From the NCBI GenBank assembly GCA_018398765.1, contig JAHBMJ010002421.1, positions 94,501 to 158,500 of the forward strand: a stretch of 64,000 nt of DNA, read 5' to 3'. The stretch comes from Chromera velia (taxonomy: Eukaryota > Sar > Chromeraceae). The translations under genes were made by a program, and so were the position numbers. The notes beneath the pieces were generated by a model, which had not been told where the DNA came from, ran no database searches, and saw only the letters and a list, made by a program, of their open reading frames with translations. This document shows, piece after piece, positions 19,196 to 31,322 of this stretch (position 1 is the first letter of the stretch; every line of letters starts with the position of its first letter).

Positions 19196-22100
19196 CTCTG
19201 TTTGACAGAGAGAGAGAGAGAGAGAGAGAGAATGTACATTACCGGATTGATACGTAAGAGACCGACTTTGTGTAAGGGAATATCGGAAAGCGTTAAGTTT
19301 CAATCTTCTTTGCTGTCCGACAAAAGGGAAAGACTGGGAATGAATGAATGAATGAATGATTGCCATCTCTGTCTATGTGGGAGAGGGCAAAGAAATCTGT
19401 CGAGGCCCCATGCATGCAGGGACCTGTCTCTTCTTTGACTCTTCTTTCTTCTCTGTCCTTACCTCTGTTCTCCGTTCTCTTTGGATCGGAACGGCTCTTC
19501 TCTTCTTCTCCCCTGGGTGCGTTTAATTCCTGCCAGGGCTGAAAGGACGAATCAGTTCCCTTCCTTTCTTCTCCCTTCCCTCTCCTCTTTCCCTCTGTAC
19601 TTCTGTATCTGTCTGTATGGCTGCCCGACAGAGGCCTCGTGACGAAGAAAATCAATCCGGCACTTGAAGCTGGAGAGCTCGAAAGGTGTAGTGGAAACAG
19701 CTCGCGGCAGCACCGTGCACGTCGACCGGCCTGGTAGAAAGACCACAGCTTTTGTTCCTCAAAAAGCAGAGCAAGAAGGTAGGTGACAAAACAGAATCGT
19801 CCGGGGGGGAGGAAACAATGAAGGATATAAAGAGCCGGTAGGCAGGCAGGCAGGTGGGCAGGCGAGCATCAAAGTTGCATGGCTCCCTTCCTTCCTTCCC
19901 TGGTTTCCTCCCTCCCTTCTTCTCGTTGTCGACAGACAAACACTCGCCCCCTTCCCAGTTTCTGTCTTCATATTGCGAGACGTCGGTTCCCTTCAAGTGT
20001 GGATGGAGCGGGGAGGAGAACGGAAGAAAAGGAAAGAGGGGAAGCCTTTCTTTTCTAGCGCCCTCACTTGTCAGCTTGATTGGTGGGACGGTTGGATGGT
20101 AGGTTGTTTTGACTGGTTGGAGTAGAAAAAAAAATGAAAGAAAAATGGTAACATGAACGGGCGAAAGCTTGAGTGAAGAGACAGGGGACTTTATGCAGGT
20201 ACTGACCGACCTTGGTCTTCGTCGGTGTTTCGAGGATTGCTTAGACAGAAGCATAAAGAAAAAAGAAACGAAAATCTGGTAGACATACTGACTGGCCGAA
20301 AAGGGGAATGGTTTAACAAGAGTTGAAGTTCTTTTCGGAATAATGCGTGTGCTGGAACATATCAGAAGAAAATCGAGAATGAAAGAAGAAAAAACAAATG
20401 GAAAGTCTGAACTGACAAATGGTATCTCATCACGCGACACAGGAAAGGGGAGGGTCAGAGAGGAGAGGCTCTTTCTTCCTCCTAAATTTATTTGGAGTCA
20501 GAAAGGAGGGCTCCTCGTTGAAGAGAAGAGAAACAAATTCAGATAAAGAGAAGAGCACCGTTGGTCTCTCCCCGTCTTCTTTTTTTATCTTGATTGAATG
20601 TTTGTTTGTAAACACACGATTCGGACACTGCGACGTTGAGATCGGTCCCTTTCCCTTTGTTGATCTAATTTGTCGTCATTCTATTTCAGGCAGATAAGAG
20701 GGTAGACATATGGCCCGAAAGGGACCTGTGCTCCTTCCTTCCTTCCTTCCTTCCTTCCTTCGTTCCTGCATTTTTTCTTCTCGCTCGCTTCTGCCTTGCT
20801 CCCTGTTCAAACACGTTCTGCTTACCTCTTCTGTTCCCCTCCTTATCATTTGTCTCTCTCTCATCCCCCTCATTGAACAGAACATACGCAGGCAGGAGAA
20901 GTGATGCGAAGGAACGCGCTTGGGGTTCTGCTTTGGCCTGTATGCTTGCTCCACTGATTGAGTCCATGGGGTGGAGAGGTTTCTTTTCTTTCTTCTCCTG
21001 ATCCTGAAGGCAGAACGAATTGAATCAGCTTGACTGTCTGTTCGTTCGTCTTCACTCACTGCGTGACTGCTGTCCAGCTTCTTTTGTTTGCCTTCCTCCC
21101 TTTTCAACCTCAATTCTCTTCCCCCTCCCCCTCCCACCACTCTCTTCAACTTTCTGCCCTTGCTCCCCGAAAAGGAGCATGCGTGGGATGGAACGAAAAA
21201 GAAGGCAGAAGAAATGAGAAGGCCCTCTCTAGTGGAAAGAAAGTAGAAGAGACTGAGAAAGGGTCTGCGTGCACCAGAAGAGGTCGGAGAAACGCAGAGA
21301 GACAGCAGCCAAGAAAGGGATTGTCAATTGAGCACTTGTGAAACAAAGAGGAACGAGGAATGGAGCACAGAAAGGCATGCAGGATTGAAAGATAGAATGG
21401 GAGACTGCATTGGACGGAGGGAGGGAAGCAGGGAGAGAGAAAAAGAGGGTTGAGCGTTTGTCGTCCCTGTGTCGGCCTGGTTGGTACATGTGAACAGAAT
21501 TCGTGTTTTGTTTTTACACTTTCTCTATCTTATGTAGTCGGTGCTGCTGTGCTGGCGTTGGTTGTGAAAGATCTTGTCGTCTCTTCCCCCTCCCCGTTTG
21601 TCCTTTTTTCTCTTTTTTTTTGTCTCCCCTCTTCTCTTTTGTTCCAATGTCTTTCTTTTGTCGGTCTGCTTCTTCTCCTCCCCATATATCTGTGTCTTCT
21701 CCTTTCCCCGTCCTCTCTCCACGTCAAGTGAGTCTTCACGAAGCTGCCCTTTCTAGGCGCGCGCTCTCTCTTTCTGCGCCTGCAAGCTCGCATTTCCCCC
21801 GTTCTTTCTGTCTTTCACTGTCTCCCTTTCGCCTTCATCCTTTCTTCTGCTGCGGAGCTCTCTCTTTCCTCCCCCCTATGCACCCTTGGGTTGTTTCTGT
21901 CGAAAGGTGAGGGGGGGGCAGGCGGGCAGGCAGGGCGAGGCGAGGAAGGCTGACGGACTGTCGCCCTTGTGCTCGTCTGCCCGCCCATCCATTCCACCTC
22001 CCGATTTGCTTTGAGAGGCTTTCCCACGGCAGAGGCCTGCCTGGCTGTGCCTCTACGTCTGTGCGTCTTTAAAGGCAGGTGCAACATGCATCGGTGTGCA

Positions 22101-23799
22101 GAGACAGAGAATGCTGCAGTTCTTTCCGGTTCACTGCCCCTCCCTGAGATCAGAAGAGAGGAAAAGAAAGAAAGCAAGCCTCAGTCAGATCAACGCGTGC
22201 GTACACACCAGGAGAAAGGACAAGAAGAGGAATTGCGGAAACAAACAAGGGTCTATCCGTTCGCGAAATGTGTCGTATCGACAAGCATTGAAGGATAGCG
22301 TTGCCCGGTTCCCTTCTTTTCTCCTCGTCTAATAATCGGTTTCAGCTGACCGCGGGACGGATCAATGCGCATTAGAGGCATGAGAACACTGGCCTTCCAG
22401 CATAGTCGAGAAGGAGGGCGTGAAGGAACGAAGAGACAGGGCTCCGTCAGTCAGTATGTCCTTTGATAGTCGGAAGGACATCTAGGCCTTCCTTTCTTCT
22501 TCTTCTTCTTTCTTGCTTTCTCTTCCTCTTCCTCTTGGTGAAGACCGCCCCCCATTCATTCTCTTTCCATTTCTCTTGTCCTCTGTTTCTTTTGTTGTGT
22601 CCGCTTCCGACCCTTTCTTGTTCCTTCCATTCAAAGGATCTAGAGAGAGAACAACAAGGTTCATTGACTGAAAAGCGGGAAGGTGGAGGTGGATGCGGTG
22701 TCGTTGCGCTTTTCTGTCCCGTCCTTCCTTGATTTTGTTTCCAGAGCAGAACGTTCATTCACCCTCCCTCTGTCTGTCACCTCTGGTGCCCGGCTGTTTC
22801 TGTCTGTCTGGGCTGTAGAAGAGAGGAGGGGAGAGAAGTGACAAGGTCATTCATTGATTCGCTGCGGCTGAATTTTTTCCTCTTTCTTCATCTAAGCTGA
22901 AGTGTTGGAAGTGATCACCACGCACACACCACAGAGACAAAGAAAGAAAGACAAAAGAAAAGCAAGCTCAGCAATGAAAGGAAGCAAGGAAGGGGCAGCT
23001 GGCTTCTTCCTTTCTTTGCAAGGTCTTTCATTTTGTTTTTTCTTTGTTGTTCCTTTACGCAGGCTCTGACCGAGCTGTCTATCTCCCGAAGACAGATAGA
23101 GGGTGTTGTCGTGGACTGACAGAAAGAGCGGGAACTACCCTTGCCATTCCATTTGTCTCCCTCCTCTCCTCTCCTCTCCTTTGTGTGTCCGTCTGCCTCC
23201 CTCCTTTCTTCCCTCTCTCCTTTCCTCTGCACAGAGACTGCCTCTCTTCTCTGTCCAGACTGCTCCTTCTCGCTGTCGCTCCCTCCCTCGATCTTTCTCT
23301 CTGTGTGTGGTAGCAAATCTTTTCTTTTCCTGAATGCGCCACCAAAAGGAGGGATGTGCGTCTTGTCTTCTGTTTGTCTCTTTGTCTGTCAGGTCCGCGA
23401 CGCGTTCCAGGACCGCAGTGCAGTCGTTGAAGGTCCAATGACAGCCTAATTAAAGAACAAGTGATGAAGGCACAAACAAATACATATAATTGAACAAGCA
23501 TGGAGGGACGGAAAAACTCCGGGGGGGATGCAGCGGGCCTTCAGGCAGGCAGCTGCAACATTCAACTTTTTCCCATCGTTTCATGCCTGCCCAGATTCAA
23601 TGAATTTAATTGAGGGAGGGGGGGAGTGGTCTAGGGAGTGGTCGCGAATTCATTTAAATAATTTCCTTCCAGCTTCTAACTTGATGTGGAGCGCTCGAGG
23701 GACTCTTGGTCGCCGTCGCAAGATGGACGGTTCACAGGACCATCAATTTTCCGTTCGCTTTCATGCCATCATTTTCCGGCTTTGAATGTGCTCCTAGAT
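17284..23799. other. PUF 3' flank and intergenic region, no supported gene
   Basis: 6.5 kb of pyrimidine- or purine-rich sequence. The longest open frames (for example 19652-20440 minus) are low in complexity, rich in Ser, Phe and Pro, and have no recognisable domain. Candidate splice sites occur but do not join open exons in phase. It contains GAAT repeats near 19338-19360, a TTCC run near 20735-20762 and a CT/AG hairpin. An unrecognised gene or long noncoding transcript cannot be excluded. Confidence 0.5.
19159..19231. repeat. (CT)n / (AG)n perfect inverted hairpin
   Basis: About 32 bp of CT repeat is followed after a 15-nt loop by about 25 bp of AG repeat. On either strand a transcript would fold into an almost perfect 24-bp stem. 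Confidence 0.8.
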
Positions 23800-24925
23800 G
23801 TGCTCTATGACTGGGTTCTCCAATTAATACCAATTAATACACACAAAAAAAATGTGTAATGAAGTTTCAAGTTATTATTTCAAAATGCTAGTAAAAGTTA
23901 TCCAGAAAGTAGATACATACATATGATATATATAGTAGTAAGATTTTCTATAAATCTTATATTGATTAAAAATTTTCCATCGATGTCCATAATTTTTTGT
24001 AGGTAAAACTAGAGGTATAAAAAAAATGAGAAACAAAAACTAGAAAAAAAAAATATTTAAAAAGGGAGAAAAATGAAAAAAAGAAAAGAAAAAAGAATAA
24101 ACCTTTTGAGCAGCCTTGTATGCAGTGACTCAGAAACAGATCGAACAGCTCTACTATATCACTCTCTCACTAGAAGAAGGAACAAAGAATAAGAAAAAGA
24201 AGTAGAAGCCTACTAAAAGGTGGAAAAAGAGAAAGTGAAAGCCTCTAAAAGAGGGCTCTACATTTTTTAAAAGAGAAAATTAGAAATCTATTTAGAATTT
24301 TAATTTTATAATTGTGTTTTTAGCCGTGTCTTTAACTACTCAAAATATTAGGTGGGACCATTAATTTGAAAACATGAGGATATAGTAGTATTTTTATATA
24401 AATTTAATGGGCCTAGCTTAATTCACCAGGTCTAGCACCAGGTATGCCAAGTGATCAGGTCATTATCAAAAAAATTTAGAACAAAATATAGAATCATATT
24501 ATAGATTATGTAGAAACATGCGTATATATGTATTAAATATTGTACACCGGTTTATTCTAGCCAGTACTGGCTCAAGATACCGGACCGGAGTAATACTAAA
24601 GAGGAAGACTCGCCGCCGACTGACAGTCAGCCATCAGACTGTATATCTTATGTACGCACATGAATTTGTGTATAGAACAGATTAAAAATACAGCTGGAGC
24701 CTAGGCTGGAGCTTGTTGAGGGCTACTCGCCGCTTAACTTATACCTAGAGGTAGCTAGAGGCGCTAGAAGACGCCCAGTACTGGCTAAAGATTTAAGGTC
24801 AGACAGCGCTCCGCGATTGGGAGGTGTTGGTCTGATGATTCGGCAGTGGAGTCACAGAAGTCTGAAAACAGGTTGCGCTTCGCATTACTTAATCCGGTAT
24901 CTTACTACAGGTTTCGCAATAGTGG

Positions 24926-24990
24926 GAGAGGTTGAGTTTGAACTTGGGACTTTTTGTATGTTAGTCTTTTGGTTTGCCTTTTACGATAAA
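24926..24990 (-). repeat. Degenerate tRNA-like (SINE-type) copy 1
   Basis: Read on the minus strand, the segment contains AAGACTAACAT followed by AAAGTCCCAAGTTCAAACTC. This follows the layout of a tRNA anticodon arm plus T arm (B-box GGTTCGANNCC class). It is more decayed than copy 2. A tRNA-derived SINE is the simplest reading, but it is short and degenerate. Confidence 0.35.
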
Positions 24991-24999
24991 AATGAAAGA

Positions 25000-25053
25000 G
25001 GTGGGGGTTAAACTTGGGACCTTTAGCATGTTAGTCCGTTTCTTGCTCTATGT
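25000..25053 (-). repeat. Degenerate tRNA-like (SINE-type) copy 2
   Basis: On the minus strand, TAGAGC, CGGACTAACATGCTAAAGGTC and CAAGTTTAACCCCCAC line up with the D arm, anticodon arm and T arm of a lysine-type tRNA body. It shares the ACTAACAT core with copy 1 about 75 bp away in the same orientation. Acceptor-stem pairing is not evident, so it is not a functional tRNA. Confidence 0.4.
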
Positions 25054-25439
25054 CATGTTTTAATATTCAGAACCAGGGCCTCGGCATAGGCCCACTACTG
25101 GAATCTTTCTTATGGTATGCCTGAGCCCTTTCAACTTTTTTCTTTTGATAGCTCCTCTAGATCGATCCGTAAGACAAAACTTTTTCTTAGCAGTTTCGAG
25201 ATAGGCCAGGCTAAGTTGATTGATGTTTGTTTCACTTTTTGGTCTGTTATGGTTCTTGAGATCATGACTTTCTGCTCAGCGTCGGGGAAGTATATTTGAT
25301 CACAGAAATTCCAATTTCTTATTTTTTTTTCTATTTATTTCTATGTTTTCTTTAACTTTCAATAGTTGTCTTTTAAGGTTTTTCTTAGGGTATATAGAGA
25401 CTATAGTAGAGACTAGCAGAGTAGCTCATAACACACGCC

Positions 25440-28400
25440 CTTTCTCCAAAATTAGAACGACCTCATAGAAAGTTAACACGCACCCCCATCCATTCAGCAC
25501 AAGGTCCAAAATCAGAACAACCTCATGCAAAGTCAACACCCGCCTGCAGTCACTCAGTAGAGGGTCCAAAATCAGAACGACCTCATGGAAAGTCATTACG
25601 TGCCCCCATCCACTCAGTAGAGGGTCCAAAATCAGAACGACCTCATGGGAAGTCAACACGCACCCCCATCCATTCAGCAGAGGGTCTAAAATCAGAACGA
25701 CCTTATGGGAAGCCAACACCCTCCTGCAGTCACTCAGCACGTGGTTTAAAATTAGAACGACCTCATGCAAAGTCAACACGCACCCCCATTCATTTAGCAA
25801 AGCTTCCAAAATCAGAACAGCCTTATGGGAAGTCAACACGCACCCCTATCCATTCAGCATAGGGTCCAAAATCAGAACGACCTTATGGGAAGTCACCACG
25901 CGCCCCATCTACTCACCAGAGGGTCCAAAATTAGAACGACCTCATGCGAAGTCAACACGCGCCCCCATCCATTCAGCATAAGGTCGAAAATCACAACGAC
26001 CTTATGGGAAGCCAACACCCTCCTGCAGTCACTCAGCACAGGGTCCAAAATCAGAACGACTTCATGCAAAGTCAACATGCGCCCCCATCCATTCAACACA
26101 GGGTCCAAAATCACAACGACCTCATGAGAAATTAACACCCATCTACTCAGCACAGGGTCCAAAATCAGAACGACCTCAAGGAAAGTCAACACGCACCCCC
26201 ATCAAATCAGCACAGGGTCCAAAATCAGAACGATCTCATGGGAAATCCACACGCGCCCCCATCCATTCAGCAGAGGGTCCAAAATCAGTACAACCTCAAG
26301 GGAAGTCAACACGCGCCCCCATCCATTCAGCATAGGGTCCAAAATCAGAACGACCTCATACAAAGTCAATACGCACCTGCAGTCACTCACTGACAGCACA
26401 GGGTCTAAAATCAGAACGACCCCATGGGAAGTTAACACGCACCCCCATCCACTCAGCACAGGGTCCAAAATCAGACCGACCTCATGGGAAGTCAACACGC
26501 GCCCCCATCTATTCAGCACAGGGTCCAAAATCACAACGACCTCAAAAAAGTTAACATGCGCCCCCATTCACTCAGCAAAGGATCCAAAATCACAACAACC
26601 TGATGGGAAGTCAATATGCACCCCTATCCACTTACCACAGGGTCCCAAATCAGAATGATATCATGGGAAGTCAACACGCGCCCCCATCCACTCAGCACAG
26701 GGTCCAAAATTAGAATGGCCTCATGGAAAGTCAACGCGCACCCCCATCTACTCACCACAGGGTCCAAAATCAGAACGACCTCGTGTAAAGTCAACACGCG
26801 CCCGCATCCATTTAGCACAGGGTCCAAAATCAGAATGACCTCATGCAAAGTCAACACACACACCCATCCACTCAGCATAAGGTCCAAAATCAGAACGACC
26901 TCATGGGAACTTCAAGTTAAGACGTACCCCCATTCATTTAGCAAAGCTTTTAAAATCAGAACAACCTCATGCAAAGTCAACACGCACCCTCATCCACTCA
27001 GCACAGGGTTCAAAATCAGAACCACCTCATGCAAAGTTAATACGCACACCCATCCACTCAGCACAGGGTCCAAAATCAGAACGACCTCATGGGAAGTCAA
27101 CATGCACCCCCATCCACTCACCACAGGGTCCAAAATCAGAACGACCTCGTGTAAAGTCAACACGTGCCCCCATCCATTTAGCAGAGGGTCCAAAATCAGA
27201 ACGACCTCATGCAAAGTTAACACACACCCCCATCCACTCAGTACAGGGTCCAAAATCAGAACGACCTCATGCAAAGTCAACACGTGCTCCCATCCACTCA
27301 ACACAGGGTCCAAAATCACAACGACCTCAAGGGAAGTCAACACGCACCCCCATCAAATCAGCACAGGGTCCAAAATTACAACGACCTCATGGGAAATCAA
27401 TATGCACCCCTTTCCACTCAGCAGACGGTCCAAAATCAGAACGACCTCATGGAAAGTCAACACGCACCCCCATCTACTCAGCACAGGGTCCAAAATCAGA
27501 ACAGCTTCATGGGAAGTCAACGCGCACCCCCATCCACTTAGCACAAAGTCTAAAATCAGAACGACCTCATGGGAAGTTAACTTCAAGTCAACATGCACCC
27601 CCATTTATTCAGCAAAGCTTCGAAAATCAGAACGACGTCAAGGGAAGTCAACATATGTCCCCATCCACTCAGCATAGGGTCTAAAATCAGAACGACCTCA
27701 TGCAAAGTCAACACGCACCTGCAATCACTCAGCACAGGGTCCAAAATCAGAACGACCTCATGGGAAGTCAACACGCACCCCCATTCACTCAGCACAGGGT
27801 CCAAAATCAGAGCGACCTCATGTAAAGTCAACATGCGCCCCCATCAATTCAGTACAGGGTCCAAAATCAGAACAACCTCATGCAAAATTAACATGTGTTC
27901 CCATCCACTCAGCAGAGGGTCCAAAATTACAACGACCTCATGGGAAATCAACATGCACCCCTTTTCACTCAGCAGATGGTCCAAAATCAGAACGACCTCA
28001 TAAGAAGTCAACATGCACCCCCATCCACTCAGCACAGGGTCCAAAATCAGAACGACCTCATGGGAAGTCAACGTGCACCCCCATCCACTCAGCACAGGGT
28101 CCAAAATCAGAATGACTTCATGGAAACTTCAAGTCAACACGCACCCCCACTCATTCCGCAAAGCTTCCAAAATCAGAACGATCTTATACAAAGTTAACAC
28201 ACACCCCCATCCACTCAGCACATTGTCAGGGTTCAAAATCAGAACCACCTCACACAAAGTCAATACGCATACCCATCTACTCAACACAAGGTCTAAAATC
28301 AGAACGACCCCATGGGAAGTCAACACACACCCCCATCCACTCAGCACAGGGTCCAAAATCAGAGCGACCTTATGGGAAGTCAACACGCGCCCCCATCCAT

Positions 28401-30342
28401 TCAGCACAGGGTCTAAAATCACAACGACCTCAAGAAAGTTAACATGCGCCCCCATCTACTCAGCAAAGGGTCCAAAATCACAACAACCTCATAGGAAGTC
28501 AATATGCACCCCTATCTACTTACCACAGGGTCCCAAATCAGAACGATATCATGGGAAGTCAACACGCGCCCCCATCCACTCAGCACAGGGTCCAAAATTA
28601 GAATGGCCTCATGGGAAGTCAACGCGCACCCCCATCCACTCAGCATAAGGTCCAAAATCAGAACGACCTCATGGGAACTTCAAGTTAAGACGTACCCCCA
28701 TTCATTCAGCAAAGCTTCCAAAATTAGAACAACCTCATGCAAAGTCAACACGCGCCCCCATCCACTCAGCACAGGGTCCAAAATCAGAACCACCTCATGC
28801 AAAGTTAATACGCACACCCATCCATTCAGCACAGGGTCCAAAATCACAACGACCTCATGGGAAGTCAACACGTACCCCCATCCACTCACCACAGGGTCCA
28901 AAATCAGAACGACCTCGTGTAAAGTCAACACGCACCCCCATCCATTTAGCAGAGGGTCCAAAATCAGAACGACCTCATGCAAAGTCAACACACACCCCCA
29001 TCCATTTAGCAGAGGATCCAAAATCAGAACGACCTCATGCAAAGTTAACACACACCCCCATCCACTCAGCACAGGGTCCAAAATCAGAACGACCTCATGC
29101 AAAGTCAACACGTGCCCCCATCCACTCAGCACAGGGTCCAAAATCACAACGACCTCATAGGAAATTAATACCTATCCCCATCCACTCAGCACAGGGTCCA
29201 AAATCAGACCGACCTCAAGGGAAGTCAACACGCACCCCCATCAAATCAGCACAGGGTCCAAAATCACAACGACCTCATGGGAAATCAATATGCACCCTTT
29301 TTCACTCAGCAGACGGTCCAAAATCAGAACGACCTCATGGAAAGTCAACACGCACCCCCATTCACTTAGCACAGGGTCCAAAATCAGAACAGCCTCATGG
29401 GAAGTCAACGCGCACCCCCATCCACTCAGCATAAGGTCCAAAATCAGAACGACTTCATGGGAACTTCAAGTCAACACGCACCCCCACTCATTCAGCAAAG
29501 CTTCCAAAATCAGAACGACCTCATGCAAAGACTTAGTCAACACGCACCCCCATCCACTCAGCACAGGGTTCAAAATCAGAACCACCTCATACAAAGTCAA
29601 CATGCACACCCATCCATTCAGCACAGAGTCTAAAATCAGAACGACCTCATGGAAAGTCAACACGCACCCCCATCCACTCACCACAGGGTCCAAAATCAGA
29701 ACGACCTCGTGCAAAGTCAACACGCACCCCCATCCATTTAGCAGAGGGTTCAAAATCAGAACGACCTCATGCAAAGTCAACACGCACCCCCATCTACTCA
29801 GTACAGGGTCCAAAATCAGAACGACCTCATGCAAAGTCAATACGCGCCCCCATCCATTCAGCACAGGGTCCAAAATCACAACGACCTCATGGGAAATTAA
29901 CACCTACCTCCATCCACTCAGCACAGGGTTTAAAATCAGAACGACCTCAAGGGAAGTCAACACACATCTCCATCAAATCAGCAGAGGGTCTAAAATCAGA
30001 ACGATCTCATGGGAAATCCACACGCGCCCCCATCCATTCAGCACAGGGTCCAAAATCAGAACGACCTCAGGGGAAGTCAACATACGCCCCCATTCACTTA
30101 GCACAGGGTCTAAAATCAGAACGACCTCATGCAAAGTCAACACGTACCTGCAGTCACTCAGCACAGGGTCCAAAATCAGAACAACCTCATGGAAAGTCAA
30201 CACGCACCCCCATCTACTCAGCACAGGGTCCAAAATCAGAGCGACCTCATGCAAAGTCAACACGCGCCCCCATCCCTTCAGCACAGGGTCCAAAATCATA
30301 ACGACTTCATGCAAAATTAACATGTGCCCCCATCTACTCAGC
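25440..30342. repeat. 60-bp minisatellite array, main block (about 82 units)
   Basis: Tandem units of about 60 bp with core GGGTCCAAAATCAGAACGAC, then a variable CTCATGGGAAGTCAACACG part and a CACCCCCATCCACTCAGCA part. Units run continuously head-to-tail without spacers. Subtypes recur: one with AAAGCTTCC in place of AGGGTCC, and one with CCTGCAGTCACTCAG. Because 60 is divisible by three, several frames stay open for hundreds of bases on both strands. I regard these as by-products, not genes. The left edge is within a few bases. Confidence 0.95.
30335..30342. repeat. Left 8-bp target duplication of the MITE
   Basis: TACTCAGC, part of a minisatellite unit, is repeated exactly at 30948-30955 on the far side of the inserted element. 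Confidence 0.85.
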
Positions 30343-30947
30343 CTAGGGGGGGGCACTTTAGCCAGTTACACCATGGTTAGTGACCCTACACCCCCCCCCT
30401 ACAACATATGACATGTAACCATCAGTCAAAAATAGTGCTAAATTGAATCGATTAGTTACGTTTAGTTACTTGCAAAACTGGCTTCAAGATTGTTAAAAAA
30501 TTTAGGTTATGGTCAAAAATGATGAAAAATGATGTGTCACACTCATTTTGCCCCTGAACCCCCCGTAACCGGGTAACCCGTAACCTTTTTTTACCCCCCT
30601 CAAAAATGAAGTAACCTCCCTTAAGAAGCATTTAAATATGTTCTAAACATCATTTTAAATGTTTTTAAAAGTTGAAAATTTGGTTGGTTACTGAGGTAAA
30701 AATCGGTCAAAATGCTCATAACCGGGTAACCTGTAACCTCTTTATATGACAAAGATAAAAAGGTGGTAACATGCGGTAACCCAAAGTAACCAGGTAGCCT
30801 ATACTTCAAAAACATCAGATTTTGGTGTAACTAGACCAGGCGGAGCTCCAGGTTGCCGGACTGGCTCGCAAAATTCTGTTTTTATTCATATTTTATGTTA
30901 TTTTGGGCTTAAAATCTACCATAACCTTCCAGAGTGCCCCCCCCTAG
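30343..30947. mobile_element. 605-bp non-autonomous hAT-like MITE
   Basis: The element starts CTAGGGGGGGGCACTTT and ends AGAGTGCCCCCCCCTAG, giving terminal inverted repeats of about 17 bp with one mismatch. It is flanked by a perfect 8-bp direct repeat, TACTCAGC, made from a minisatellite unit. An 8-bp duplication with CTAGGGG/TAGGGG-like ends is typical of the hAT superfamily. There is no transposase frame. The interior holds many copies of GTAACC / GGTAAC in both orientations, possibly subterminal transposase-binding motifs. The well-kept ends suggest a fairly recent insertion. Confidence 0.8.
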
Positions 30948-31322
30948 TACTCAGCAGAGGGTCCAAAATCACAACGACCTCATGGGAAATCAATATGTAC
31001 CCCTTTCCACTCAGCAGACGGTCCAAAATCAGAACGACCTCATGGGAAGTCAACACGCACCCCCATCCACTCAGCACAGGGTCCAAAATCAGAACAGCCT
31101 CATGGGAAGTCAACGCGCACCCCCATCTACTTAGCACAAAGTCTAAAATCAGAACGACCTCATGGGAAGTTAACTTCAAGTCAACATGCACCCCCATTTA
31201 TTCAGCAAAGCTTCGAAAATCAGAACGACCTCAAGGGAAGTCAACATGTGTCCCCATCCACTCAGCATAGGGTCTAAAATCAGAACGACCTCATGCAAAG
31301 TCAACTCGCGTCCCCATTGACT
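30948..31322. repeat. 60-bp minisatellite array, right block (about 6 units)
   Basis: The array resumes directly after the MITE with the duplicated TACTCAGC and continues for about six units, ending where copia-like sequence begins. It includes one AAGCTT-type variant unit near 31205. Confidence 0.95.

Larger units (their letters stand above)
23800..25439. other. AT-rich island
   Basis: The base composition shifts sharply to AT-rich, with long A and T runs, unlike the GC-richer flanks. No coding sequence is supported. The palindrome-like core CCAGTACTGG, or variants of it, occurs near 24563 and 24776. Two degenerate tRNA-like copies lie near its right end. It is probably decayed transposon sequence. 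Confidence 0.5.

Noticed and set aside
19632-19778. Exon-like block with acceptor CGACAG and donor GTAGGT
   Set aside because: The only protein-like frame has a stop shortly after the acceptor, and no partner exon was found.
19652-20440. 262-codon minus-strand open frame
   Set aside because: It is Ser/Phe/Pro-rich low-complexity sequence without domain, splice context or conserved motif.
24926-25053. Functional tRNA genes
   Set aside because: No acceptor-stem pairing and a degenerate D arm; only a tRNA-like relic is supported.
26616-30411. Long repetitive open frames as genes
   Set aside because: Frames are open on both strands because the unit length is a multiple of three. There are no splice partners, starts are arbitrary, and unit variation shows no coding bias by eye.
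25440-31322. CRISPR-like array
   Set aside because: The 60-bp units follow each other without unique spacers, and the surroundings are eukaryotic. It is a minisatellite.
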